This document shows, piece by piece, positions 11,101 to 18,416 of a DNA stretch of 64,000 nt. The notes under the pieces are model-generated. The model was given only the letters and a program-made list of their open reading frames with translations, ran no database searches and was not told the origin of the DNA. The stretch comes from an uncultured Bacteroidales bacterium (lineage in GTDB: Bacteria > Bacteroidota > Bacteroidia > Bacteroidales > UBA932). The stretch spans positions 1-64,000 of the forward strand of contig CAKVDS010000003.1 of assembly GCA_934726455.1 (NCBI GenBank), written 5' to 3'. How positions within the stretch are numbered: the first letter of the stretch is position 1; every line of letters begins with the position of its first letter. Made by a program: the position numbers and the translations under genes.

Positions 11101-11440
11101 ATCTTCCGACGGGGATCTGTTCCCATACGGATTCCGCAAACTCGGGCTCGGCAAACTCATCGGCAAGCGCTCCTGGGGCGGCATCGTGGGCATCTCCGGC
11201 TCAAGGAAGTTCGTGGACGGTCAGGATATGCGCACGCCTTTCTTCACTTCATACTCCACCGACGGTGAGTGGATCATAGAAGGCCACGGAGTCGACCCGG
11301 ACATAGAGGTGGACATCAACCCGTTTGAAGACTACCTCGGCAAGGACGCCCAGCTCGAAAAGGCCGTGGAAGTGCTCAAGGAAGAACTGAAGAACTACAA
11401 GAGCCTGCCGCCAACCCCGGATGCTCCTGTAAAAAACTGA
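8186..11440 (+). CDS. Tricorn-like S41 family protease, secreted
   Basis: Large serine protease of the tricorn type, predicted to be exported. A signal peptide covers about residues 1-22 (cut after AAAQ). Residues 25 to about 560 carry repeated SPDG..I.. blocks of PD40/TolB-like beta-propellers. A lower-complexity Lys/Ala linker sits near 570-590. The C-terminal protease part has the tricorn C1 region with H750 in ELNVGHAYI, a PDZ-like stretch near 800-860, and the S41 core with RMNGGGN and the likely nucleophile S974 in SSSDGD. The 1084-aa length is normal for the family. It probably trims peptides in the periplasm or at the outer membrane. It lies 10 bases after the aldolase fusion and 22 before the next gene, so it appears to be in the same run although its function differs. 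Confidence 0.9.
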   Translation: MKRLLFVLAVATISLSAGAAAQEARLLRFPAVGGDNIVFSYAGNLYRVGIDGGTAVKLTSDVGYECFPRISPDGKTIAFTGQYDGNTEVYTMPVTGGEPHRVTYSALVGRDQVGERMGPNNIVMGWTPDGSRIIYRSKQYCFSGLRGNLCLVDAAGGTPQIIPTSEGGFCSYSPDGSKLAMNRMFREFRTWKYYRGGQADDIWINTVGTTKLEKITDNDAQDIFPMWVGDKIYYLSDRDRTMNLFVYDTHSKQTSKVTDFTEYDCKFPSFSQDWIVFENGGYIYKYDVHKGGKAEKVSISLADDDIYSRTEYRKVGGSLSSVSLSPDGERILAVARGDIYSLPAAKGPVFNLSRSPQSHERDADWSPDGSRIAWISDISGEYQIYTAPADKPQEAKCMTSFKDGYPNLLDWSADGSKLYFGTEKRDIYELDVNTGKLDRILVSELGGYRSFSLSKDGSWATYTTALPNRVSAVFLYDIKARKSYQVTDRWYDASSPMFSEDGKYLFFTSARDFRAQYSSVEWNAGYGVYDYVFIVPLAAGTPNPLALSSDNAGAPEQAAPTKTGKADKKGRTADKETAAALKVDIEGIGQRITALPLPAGRYRLFLSKDDKLYYSTMSSGKRGLTTLDLKTLKTSDGPSEMPVSITPDGKKALIRDGKDFKVVAFGSPAGKAEAVPVDEMDMWVDHKAEWKQIFDESWRITRDNFYVENMHGADWNHIHEKYGQMLPYVNHRDDLTYLIGEMLGELNVGHAYITSGESPEIPRIKTGLLGAQYSRDAKTKAFRIEKIFRGADWDESLICPLRAPGVNAKVGEYIVEVNGIPASSLTDIGEALVGKVGSTVEVKIASSAAGKDARTVYLKPVGDESQLAYYEWVQNNIEKVDRLSGGEIGYIHIPDMSVEGLDMFTKLFYTQLDKKALIIDDRMNGGGNVSPMILERLQREVYRMSMYRNGSNLPVPNEAFYGPKVCLIDKYSSSDGDLFPYGFRKLGLGKLIGKRSWGGIVGISGSRKFVDGQDMRTPFFTSYSTDGEWIIEGHGVDPDIEVDINPFEDYLGKDAQLEKAVEVLKEELKNYKSLPPTPDAPVKN

Positions 11441-11462
11441 CAATCAATTAATCCATACCACA

Positions 11463-12740
11463 ATGAAGACAAAAGCAGTACGACTTTACGGAAAAGACGA
11501 TCTGAGGCTCGAAGAATTCGAACTCCCGCAGATCAAAGAAGATGAAATCCTGGCCAAGGTGGTCAGCGACAGCATCTGTATGTCATCATATAAGGCAGCA
11601 CATCAGGGCCCTGAGCACAAGAGGGTTCCGGATGATGTGGCCGAAAACCCGACCATCATCGGCCACGAGTTCGCAGGCGAAATCGTGGAGGTCGGAAAGA
11701 AATGGCAGGGCGAGTTCAAAGCCGGAGACAAATTCTCCATCCAGCCGGCGCTTACCTTTGAAGGAGGCCCTGTAGGAGTCCTCTCCGCACCGGGATACTC
11801 ATATAAATATATAGGCGGAGATGCCACCTATGTGGTCATCCCGGCAGAGGTCATGGAGCAGGGGTGCCTGCTTCCCTACAAGGGAGAGGGCTTCTACCCG
11901 GCTTCCCTCAGCGAGCCGCTGTCCTGCGTGGTCGGAGCCATGCACGCCTGCTACCACACTACTCCGGGCTCTTATGTTCATACAATGGAAATCAAAGACG
12001 GTGGAAAGATGGCCCTGCTCGCCGGTGTAGGCCCGATGGGGCTCGCATGCATCAACTACGTGCTGCACCGCGAGGACAGGCATCCGTCTCTATTTGTCGT
12101 CACCGATATAGACCAGGCCCGTCTTGACAGGGCAGCTACCCTCTATACCAAGGAGTTCGCCGCCTCCAGAGGCATTGACCTCCGCTATATCAATACCGGC
12201 GCTGTCGCCGACCCTGTGACTGCGCTGCGTGAGATCACAGGCGACGAGGGATACGATGAAGTCGTCGTGATGGCCCCTGTCGCAGCCGTTGTGGAACAGG
12301 CCGACGCCATCCTCGGATTCGACGGATGTCTCAACTTCTTCTCCGGCCCGAGCCGGGCTGACTTCAAGGCCCCGCTCAACTTCTACAATGTCCACTACGC
12401 CTCCACCCACGTCGTGGGCACCAGCGGCGGCAACACTGACGACATGAAGGAAGCCCTGCACCTGATGGGCAAAGGCATGGATCCGGCAGGTCTCGTCACC
12501 CATATCGGAGGTCTCAACGCCGTAATCGACACTACCCTCAACCTCCCTTCAGTCCCTGGCGGAAAGAAGCTCATCTATACCCACATAGAGATGCCGCTCA
12601 CTGCTATCGCGGACTTCGGCAAGAAAGGTGAGACCAATCCTGTCTACGCTGAACTCGACAAGATCTGCAAGGCCCACAACGGCCTCTGGAGCGTAGAGGC
12701 AGAAGACTATCTCCTCTCTCACGCAGAGAGCCTCGACTAA
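11463..12740 (+). CDS. Zinc-type medium-chain dehydrogenase, L-sorbose-1-phosphate reductase-like
   Basis: Medium-chain dehydrogenase/reductase that most resembles sugar(-phosphate) alcohol dehydrogenases such as L-sorbose-1-phosphate reductase. The N-terminal GroES-like domain has ICMSSYK (a Cys at the usual catalytic zinc position) and the zinc-ligand block GHEFAGEIVEVG. The nucleotide-binding domain starts with LAGVGPMGLACINYVL. A late segment FSGPSRADFKAPLNFYNVHY is typical of this subgroup. At 425 aa it is longer than classical alcohol dehydrogenases. It is the last gene of the plus-strand run, and a strong hairpin follows at 12822. Its position after a PHP protein and an aldolase fusion supports a role in sugar or polyol catabolism, but the substrate is inferred. 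Confidence 0.82.
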   Translation: MKTKAVRLYGKDDLRLEEFELPQIKEDEILAKVVSDSICMSSYKAAHQGPEHKRVPDDVAENPTIIGHEFAGEIVEVGKKWQGEFKAGDKFSIQPALTFEGGPVGVLSAPGYSYKYIGGDATYVVIPAEVMEQGCLLPYKGEGFYPASLSEPLSCVVGAMHACYHTTPGSYVHTMEIKDGGKMALLAGVGPMGLACINYVLHREDRHPSLFVVTDIDQARLDRAATLYTKEFAASRGIDLRYINTGAVADPVTALREITGDEGYDEVVVMAPVAAVVEQADAILGFDGCLNFFSGPSRADFKAPLNFYNVHYASTHVVGTSGGNTDDMKEALHLMGKGMDPAGLVTHIGGLNAVIDTTLNLPSVPGGKKLIYTHIEMPLTAIADFGKKGETNPVYAELDKICKAHNGLWSVEAEDYLLSHAESLD

Positions 12741-12821
12741 GCCTCTTCCCATCGGCTTAAGCTGAGACCTTTGGCGGCTTGGGGTGACGGTGGCGGATAA
12801 CCATCTGTTCCACTGCCGATT

Positions 12822-12868
12822 AGCAACAATGCCTACCTGCATATCGCGGTAGGCATTGTTGCTTTCTG
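12822..12868 (+). terminator. Probable terminator of the plus-strand operon
   Basis: A perfect 16-bp inverted repeat (AGCAACAATGCCTACC at 12822-12837 and its complement at 12848-12863, 10-base loop) is followed by a short T-rich stretch. It lies 82 bases after the dehydrogenase stop. The T tract is weak, so it could also act as an mRNA 3'-end stabiliser or serve both directions. Confidence 0.65.
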
Positions 12869-12970
12869 CCTGACACTCAACACTTTGTCCGCCACCACTT
12901 CATGATCGATTAGAGCGATGCCGAATGTATCTGCTGTTTTGCCCAGCGATATGCCCGCGATGGGGTCGCC

Positions 12971-13107
12971 GTGCGCACAATGGTTCCGCCGTGCGCACGA
13001 AGTCGATCCCGTGCGTGAAACGGCCCCTGGTGCGCACGGGACAGGAGGAAATTCAGCGCGGTGCGCACGAAGGGGTCTGGTGCGCACAGAACCGGCCGCG
13101 TGCGCAC
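12971..13107. repeat. Helically phased array of GTGCGCAC palindromes
   Basis: The 8-bp palindrome GTGCGCAC occurs at 12971, 12991, 13030, 13061, 13080 and 13100, and a degenerate copy (GTGCGTGA) at 13011. Start-to-start spacings are 20, 20, 19, 31, 19 and 20, close to two or three helical turns, so all copies would face one side of the DNA. Flanks between copies are unrelated, which argues against simple tandem duplication. An isolated copy is at 13480. A protein-binding iteron or operator cluster is an inference. Confidence 0.75.
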
Positions 13108-13146
13108 GGTGATGTTCCACGCCGTCCCATTGTTCCACGGGCGACC

Positions 13147-13264
13147 GTGCCAGGTGGGAGCGGAATCGCCTGAAAAAGCTCCTACCTGGACAGGACAGCG
13201 GCCACGGACGCGGCTGCGACGCAGGAGGCGGTGCCAGGTGGGAGCGGAATCACCGGAAACGGCT
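13147..13264. repeat. Imperfect direct repeat, two units 84 bases apart
   Basis: A 21-base block is identical at 13147-13167 and 13231-13251 (key part GGTGGGAGCGGAATC), and similarity continues weakly for about 14 more bases (ending GCTC in both). In the first unit the block is also one arm of an imperfect hairpin (AGGTGGGAGC and GCTCCTACCT). No coding sense is visible. Confidence 0.6.
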
Positions 13265-13405
13265 CACACATGGCCGGGATGCCACTGCACGGCGTAGGTA
13301 GGGGCAAAAACCATCAAAAACACCCTAACCTTCGATGTGGGGCGTCGCAGAGCGCTGCAGACGGCCTGTAAGTCCATGTGGGAAAGGGGCGAGGAGCACG
13401 GCGCA

Positions 13406-13461
13406 GGGACAGGAGGTGCAGGGGCGAGATTTTTGTGTTGAGCCCCTGCCACCTCTGCCCC
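13406..13461 (+). repeat. Hairpin repeat element, copy A
   Basis: Two 20-base arms (13406-13425 and 13442-13461) form an imperfect inverted repeat around a 16-base loop (GAGATTTTTGTGTTGA). The loop and the inner arm bases (GGGGC, loop, GCCCCTG) recur almost unchanged, in reverse orientation, at 21168-21223. This marks a dispersed hairpin repeat rather than an ordinary terminator; no T tract follows either arm. Confidence 0.7.
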
Positions 13462-13546
13462 GTGCGCCACCTTCTGCCCGTGCGCACGAAAGAATCCCGT
13501 TTCCCGGCGTTTATCTCTGGCCAATCTGATGCAGCATCGGACAGAC

Positions 13547-13580
13547 AAAAAACTCCGGACACTTGGTTCAGTGCCCGGAG
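13547..13580 (-). terminator. Rho-independent terminator of the fimbrillin-like gene
   Basis: On the minus strand a GC-rich stem, CTCCGGGCACT paired with AGTGTCCGGAG around a short loop, is followed directly by six T residues (13552-13547). It is placed 25 bases after the stop of the minus-strand gene ending at 13605. Confidence 0.85.
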
Positions 13581-13604
13581 CATTTTTATAAGCGCTTAGA
13601 ATTA

Positions 13605-16427
13605 TTATTTGGGGGTGCCGCCATTTATGGTTGCACCTTCTTCATGCGCCACCTTATAATCAGCGACACCTTGCCCAAGGTTATTACCTTCGAAATTAAC
13701 GGTGTATTTACTTCCTGGATATTCAGAAGAGCCAAGTTCAACCGTATATTGGCAATTAGATACATTGTTGTTCTTTATGTTGACGGTGTATCCTTCGTCT
13801 CCAGCATACTTGATAGCATAGCGATAGGCCGTAGAAAGAGTGCAGTTCGTCACATCAAGATTGACATGGTCATAGATTTGCATGGCACGAGCCGCCGAAG
13901 CATTGTCCTTTCCCACGAATGAACAAGCGTCAAACGACAACTTTACTGGACAATCTTTCACTGTCCACCAAGTCATGATGCCTGTTTCTTTTCCAGAGCC
14001 TCCATCAACAATAAACTTGCAATTCTTGAACGAATATGTTCCGCCCCAAACACCGACACAAGGATAAATGTTCCCTGCAGTTCCGGTAAACCACCCTGTT
14101 TCTTGAATAGAGTTGTCGAACGTTATGTTCTCGAAAGTTATATTTGCCTTGGAGTTGTTGCTTTGGGCATTGATTCCGCCGATGATCACTTCTTCTCCGG
14201 ATACTGCCGGTTTGACCAATGCTTTTCCGGCTGTTGCCTTGAATACATCTTTGTATGTGCCTTTTGCCGCAAGGACAGTCACATCGGCATCATCAGAAAG
14301 ATAATTCAGTGCAGACGGGTCGCTGAAAGTACCGCCCTTGATGAATGATGCATTATTCTGAGAGTAAACCGGACCGTTGAATGTGCCGTTTTCCACAGTC
14401 AGTTTGATGACATCACGGGCGACTTCATTCTGAACATCTTTCTCCCATATAGAATATGCACCTTTGAATGTGCCGCTCTTAACCGTTACATCAATAGGAA
14501 GATTTGTTGTATGCTGAGAAGCTCCAAGAGCAGCGCCATCAACAGTCGAACCATTCCCGTTAGGTGTGACGGTCAAAGGATCCTTGGTCGCCTCATAATT
14601 ACCACCATCTATTGTCATTTTTCCAGCACGAATCTCTATCGCTGCGTTTTCCGCAAGGATGTCACAATTTTTGAGATCCCACTTCGCATACCCTGCGGCA
14701 TAAATACCATGTGACTTGACATCCATTCTGCAACCATCAAGGCTGATTTCTGGAACATTCCCTTCCGTAGCGGATATCTGTCCATTCACATAAATTCCAG
14801 CATAATTTTCCGTGAACTCTTCTATCTTCTCAATTTTTGCAGAACAATCGACCTTAACACCATAACACTTGCCTTCTGTTTGATCGATCATAACACCATA
14901 ATAACCCTTTAGGGTAATATCTTTCCCGATTTTTACAACAGTATAATCCTGTACATCTGTTTTACTTCCTTTAATGACAATAGGAGCAAAACCATTATTT
15001 TTAGTCTCTGAGATCTCTCCCTCTCCTAAAAACTCAACTTTAGCATTTGATATATTGAATACCTTTTGTGAAGCCGTAACCTTATGTCCGTTAAGATCGA
15101 TTGTAAGAACTTTACCTCCATTTATGATATAACCATATGACCTTAAAGACTCTTTAATATTAATATCAATATCATTCTCCAATATGATCTTGTCAGCGTA
15201 AATGACTCCTTTGTCAAGACTTGAATAATCCTCTGCATACCATGTAACGGTTCCGGCTTCAGTACCTTTCTCTACTTTCGCCACGTTACCGTAGATCTCA
15301 GCAGTCCCCTTCTCTATCTTAAGGGATGTTTTGATGGTCACATCTTTTCCGACAACAAGCGTGTTACCGCTAGTGGTTGATGTCACATTGTTGACCGTCA
15401 CACCATTAAGTTCAACGTGGCTATCTGGGAGATTAATGACAAGGGCTCCAAGTTCAGACGCAGAACCGACAAAGGAGACTTTCCCCGGATGAGACTCGCC
15501 GCCATAGACAACCGTGATCGGCAGGCTGTTAGCTTCGACCTTGACCTCGACATCAGATGTGGTGTTCGGCAGGGCGAACTTCCCTCCGCTGTAGTTGGCA
15601 GGGATGGTCACGCTGGTCTTGGCATCTTCCCCGGTACCAGGAATGTTGGCAATCGTCAGCTCCGGCATGATGATGAACTTGGCGCGTGTGACACTGTTGA
15701 CAGAAGCTCCGCCGTAGCTCCAGAGCTTAGTGCCGTCTTCCTTCTGAAGGGCCACGGTGAACTTGTAATCTCCCACCGGAACAGGCACATAGAAAGCCAT
15801 CTCAGTGGCGGTGCCGGCTTTGAACGTGAACGCTACTGAATTATTTCCAGCCGTCCCGGCGGTCTTGATGATTTTATTGCCTTCAGCATCGGCAGTCACA
15901 CTGTACTCGCCGGCGATGTCCTTGTCGGCGGTCAGCACAAACTTGGCAGCCTCGGCAGGGACATTCTTCACACTCACCTTGACAAGGCCGCCCAAATGTT
16001 TGAAGGTCAAAGAAGAAGGATTCTCCTCGCACTCGGCAAGCATCGGGCTGTTGGTCTCACCGGACTTCCAGCCATAGCTTGAAGGGAGGGTCACTTTCAC
16101 AGTCCCGGATTCAACTTTAGCATTGAGGGCAAACGGGTACACGGCATAGCTCTGGGCCGTACCCTCAACTGTACCGGTAAAATCCGCAGTCGCGCTCCCG
16201 CCGGCGCTTGTCGTAAGTTTGCAGAACTTGCTTCCGTTCCAAAGTCCGATGGCATCGCCTGTGCTCCATGCGAATGCTCCATCGTCAGAGACGGTAGATT
16301 TGGTGCCCACAGCGGATTCCCTTGATGCGCGGACGGTGTAGTTCCCCTCAGGGGCGACCGGCATCTCTTTCTGGCAGGCCACGATGGAAAGCACCGCCGC
16401 AGCCGCAATCAAAAATGTTTTTCTCAT
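13605..16427 (-). CDS. Fimbrillin-like lipoprotein with right-handed beta-helix C-terminus
   Basis: Predicted surface lipoprotein. The signal peptide ends in a lipobox (SIVAC, lipidated C18). The first 250 or so residues look like the N-terminal region of fimbrillin/Mfa-type proteins (TKSTVSDDGAFAWSTGDAIGLW, then a YAVYP segment). From about residue 270 to the end the chain is rich in short beta repeats with N/G turns (..NVTSTTSGNTLVVGKDV.., ..ITFENITFDN..), as in pectate-lyase-like beta-helix proteins that bind or cleave glycans. The base composition shifts: the N-terminal third is GC-rich like its neighbours, the middle (about 14.1-15.4 kb) clearly AT-richer, suggesting a mosaic origin. It is preceded by a 43-aa peptide gene and followed by a terminator. 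No catalytic function is evident; adhesin or glycan-binding is inferred. Confidence 0.8.
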   Translation of the reverse strand: MRKTFLIAAAAVLSIVACQKEMPVAPEGNYTVRASRESAVGTKSTVSDDGAFAWSTGDAIGLWNGSKFCKLTTSAGGSATADFTGTVEGTAQSYAVYPFALNAKVESGTVKVTLPSSYGWKSGETNSPMLAECEENPSSLTFKHLGGLVKVSVKNVPAEAAKFVLTADKDIAGEYSVTADAEGNKIIKTAGTAGNNSVAFTFKAGTATEMAFYVPVPVGDYKFTVALQKEDGTKLWSYGGASVNSVTRAKFIIMPELTIANIPGTGEDAKTSVTIPANYSGGKFALPNTTSDVEVKVEANSLPITVVYGGESHPGKVSFVGSASELGALVINLPDSHVELNGVTVNNVTSTTSGNTLVVGKDVTIKTSLKIEKGTAEIYGNVAKVEKGTEAGTVTWYAEDYSSLDKGVIYADKIILENDIDINIKESLRSYGYIINGGKVLTIDLNGHKVTASQKVFNISNAKVEFLGEGEISETKNNGFAPIVIKGSKTDVQDYTVVKIGKDITLKGYYGVMIDQTEGKCYGVKVDCSAKIEKIEEFTENYAGIYVNGQISATEGNVPEISLDGCRMDVKSHGIYAAGYAKWDLKNCDILAENAAIEIRAGKMTIDGGNYEATKDPLTVTPNGNGSTVDGAALGASQHTTNLPIDVTVKSGTFKGAYSIWEKDVQNEVARDVIKLTVENGTFNGPVYSQNNASFIKGGTFSDPSALNYLSDDADVTVLAAKGTYKDVFKATAGKALVKPAVSGEEVIIGGINAQSNNSKANITFENITFDNSIQETGWFTGTAGNIYPCVGVWGGTYSFKNCKFIVDGGSGKETGIMTWWTVKDCPVKLSFDACSFVGKDNASAARAMQIYDHVNLDVTNCTLSTAYRYAIKYAGDEGYTVNIKNNNVSNCQYTVELGSSEYPGSKYTVNFEGNNLGQGVADYKVAHEEGATINGGTPK

Positions 16428-16467
16428 GATATCAGGTTAATAAATGAATTTTCTTGTTCACAGGCGA

Positions 16468-16599
16468 TCACCAAATGCCCCCTCCCGGAGTCATATTTTC
16501 AGACCCACCTTCATTACTTCCGCTTCCACAGATCACTCCCTCCACGCATAGATACACGACCTCCACAAGAGGCCCCTCGTAAGGTAACTTCTTTTTCAT
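16468..16599 (-). CDS. 43-aa peptide encoded upstream of the fimbrillin-like gene
   Basis: A short frame starting ATG at 16599 and ending TGA at 16468 encodes a 43-residue peptide beginning MKKKLPYEGPLVEVVYL, followed by a CVEGVICGSGS segment and a Gly/Asn/Ser-rich tail ending in GGGIW. The pattern basic start, Y-x-x-P, alternating V/E strand, then a small-residue tail is, from memory, that of a class of short Bacteroidota proteins of unknown function often found beside surface lipoprotein genes. It lies 40 bases ahead of the fimbrillin-like gene on the same strand, so cotranscription is likely. No signal peptide or obvious helix is seen. Recognition is by pattern only; a leader peptide or a co-secreted peptide are alternatives. 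Confidence 0.6.
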   Translation of the reverse strand: MKKKLPYEGPLVEVVYLCVEGVICGSGSNEGGSENMTPGGGIW

Positions 16600-16762
16600 A
16601 ATAGTATGTATTTGATTGATTAAGAGACTATTGCGTCGCCCCCCCCGAGCAGAACCCCGGAAGCAGGTATCAGAACAGTATTTTCACGATCGCCGTTCAT
16701 AGCCAAACAGCGCAATTTTAGTCATTTCCCGGAGATTTTCCAAGGGAATTGAAAATATTCGT

Positions 16763-16770
16763 TAACTTTG
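16763..16770 (+). promoter_or_regulatory. Bacteroides-type -7 box before the AAA-like gene
   Basis: TAACTTTG matches the TAnnTTTG consensus and lies 20 bases before the ATG at 16791. It falls inside the longer reading frame that would begin at 16749, which supports the downstream ATG as the real start. A TTTC at 16737-16740 is a poor -33 candidate. Confidence 0.55.
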
Positions 16771-16790
16771 GAACTGGACATCATTTGACT

Positions 16791-18410
16791 ATGGATATGG
16801 AGGAGAAAAGAATAAAGTACCCTATAGGGGTGCAGACATTCAGGGAAATTGTCGAGGGAGGATACCTCTACATCGATAAGACTGGAATTATCCACGAATT
16901 AGTCGAGAATTATAGTTACGTGTTCTTAAACCGGCCGCGGCGCTTCGGCAAGTCCCTGCTCTCCTCCACCATCCACAGCTATTTCGCCGGAGACAAGGAG
17001 TTGTTCGAGGGACTGGAAGCCGGGAGGCGCAAGAAAGAATGGCCAAAGCACCCCGTGCTCCACTTCGACATGTCCACGGCAAAGCATTGCAGCGAAGCGG
17101 AACTTCTGGAAGAACTGGACAAGAAACTGTATAACTACGAGCAGACTTACGGACGCGGAGAAAAAGACATCAACATAAACCAGCGCTTCGAGGGGCTTGT
17201 CCAGAGGGCCGCCGAGCAGACTGGAGAGAAGGCCGTCGTCATCATTGATGAATATGACGCACCTCTTCTGGATGTCATCAACGGACAGGAGAGACTCACC
17301 CCTATGCGCCAGATAATGAGGAACTTCTACAGTCCCACCAAGAGCCTCGACCCATACCTGAGGTTCGTCTTCATCACCGGCATCACCAAATTCGCGCAGC
17401 TCAGCATCTTCAGCGAATTCAACAATCTGCAGAACATCTCGATGATGCCGGAATACTCTGCCATCTGCGGCATCACTTCCTCGGAAATTGACAGCAAGAT
17501 GAAAGAGCCCGTGCAAGGCCTGGCCAGAAAAATGGGCATCTCATACGAAGAGGCCCTGAAAGTTTTGAAAGACAACTATGACGGATATCATTTCTGCGAG
17601 GAATCAGAGGACATCTACAACCCTTTCAGCCTGATGAAAGCCCTTGCTGCACAGAAGATCGGCAGCTACTGGTTCGAAAGCGGGACTCCGACTTTCCTGA
17701 TAGAACGGCTGGGGAAAACTCCCATGGACGAGGGCCTGCTCGACCGGATGGCAGAAATAGCACAGAGCGACTTCGACATCTCCCCGGAATTCACCGACAG
17801 CATCCTTCCTCTCCTCTACCAGACAGGATACCTCACCATCAAAGCCTACTGTCCGGAAGACGACTCCTACACCCTCGGCTACCCCAACCGGGAAGTCCGA
17901 GAGGGCTTCCTCAAGGGACTGCTCAACAACTACCGCGGCTCCGGGGGCATGAGTGCCTCATTTATCCTCCAGTTCAACAAAGCCCTGAAAACCAATGACA
18001 TCAACGGAGCAATGGAGCGGCTCCAGTCCTTCCTCGCCGGCATCCCTTACGACCTTGAGAACAAGACCGAGAAGCACTTCCAGACCATCATCTACCTCAT
18101 CTTCTCCCTGCTCGGCTACCACACCAGAGCCGAGGTCAAGTCAGCCGCCGGCAGGGCCGACGCCGTCTGCTGGGCCAAGGACCGGGTCTATGTCTTCGAG
18201 TTCAAGCTCGACGGCTCCGCCGAGGATGCCTTAAGACAGATCAACGACAAGGGCTACCTCATCCCATACAGGTTCGACTCCACACAGGACGGAAACGCCG
18301 CCCAAGCAAACAGCACCGCCCAAAGCAGCAGGGAGCTCGTCAAGGTCGGCGTCAACATCTCCTCCCGGACACGTACTCTTGAATCCTGGAAAATCGAGAC
18401 GGCAGCCTGA
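16791..18410 (+). CDS. AAA-like ATPase with PD-(D/E)XK nuclease-like C-terminus (DUF1703 type)
   Basis: Member of a family abundant in Bacteroidales that joins an AAA-ATPase-like N-terminus (YPIGVQTFREIVEGGYLYIDKT, then the P-loop-like NRPRRFGKSLL) to a C-terminal PD-(D/E)XK nuclease-like domain (EFKLDGSAEDALRQI, the conserved E-x-K core strand). VVIIDEYDAPL is the Walker B-like segment. About 539 aa from the ATG at 16791, which fits the family; the frame is open from 16749, but a -7 promoter box sits in that extension. The cellular role is unknown, and defence or mobile-element functions have been suggested from context only. It runs convergent to the DUF262-HNH gene, with only 6 bases between the two stops, so it is not in one operon with it. 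Confidence 0.83.
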   Translation: MDMEEKRIKYPIGVQTFREIVEGGYLYIDKTGIIHELVENYSYVFLNRPRRFGKSLLSSTIHSYFAGDKELFEGLEAGRRKKEWPKHPVLHFDMSTAKHCSEAELLEELDKKLYNYEQTYGRGEKDININQRFEGLVQRAAEQTGEKAVVIIDEYDAPLLDVINGQERLTPMRQIMRNFYSPTKSLDPYLRFVFITGITKFAQLSIFSEFNNLQNISMMPEYSAICGITSSEIDSKMKEPVQGLARKMGISYEEALKVLKDNYDGYHFCEESEDIYNPFSLMKALAAQKIGSYWFESGTPTFLIERLGKTPMDEGLLDRMAEIAQSDFDISPEFTDSILPLLYQTGYLTIKAYCPEDDSYTLGYPNREVREGFLKGLLNNYRGSGGMSASFILQFNKALKTNDINGAMERLQSFLAGIPYDLENKTEKHFQTIIYLIFSLLGYHTRAEVKSAAGRADAVCWAKDRVYVFEFKLDGSAEDALRQINDKGYLIPYRFDSTQDGNAAQANSTAQSSRELVKVGVNISSRTRTLESWKIETAA

Positions 18411-18416
18411 TGACTG

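Larger units (their letters stand above)
12741..13604. other. Gene-free region with several repeat types
   Basis: About 860 bases between the dehydrogenase stop and the convergent fimbrillin-like gene. No reading frame here looks like a protein. It contains the terminator hairpin at 12822, the phased GTGCGCAC array at 12971-13107, an imperfect direct repeat at 13147 and 13231, a hairpin element at 13406-13461, one more GTGCGCAC at 13480 and the terminator of the minus-strand gene at 13547-13580. The packing of unrelated repeats suggests a recombination-prone or regulatory spacer. Confidence 0.7.

Noticed and set aside
12971..13107. CRISPR array
   Set aside because: Repeats are only 8 bases, spacers about 12 and 23 bases, and there are no cas genes.
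12971..13107. Replication origin iterons
   Set aside because: No replication initiator gene, no DnaA boxes or AT-rich unwinding region noticed nearby; binding function remains open.
12925..13173. Short open frames across the GTGCGCAC array
   Set aside because: Translations in all frames are unlike proteins and exist only because the palindromes avoid stop codons.
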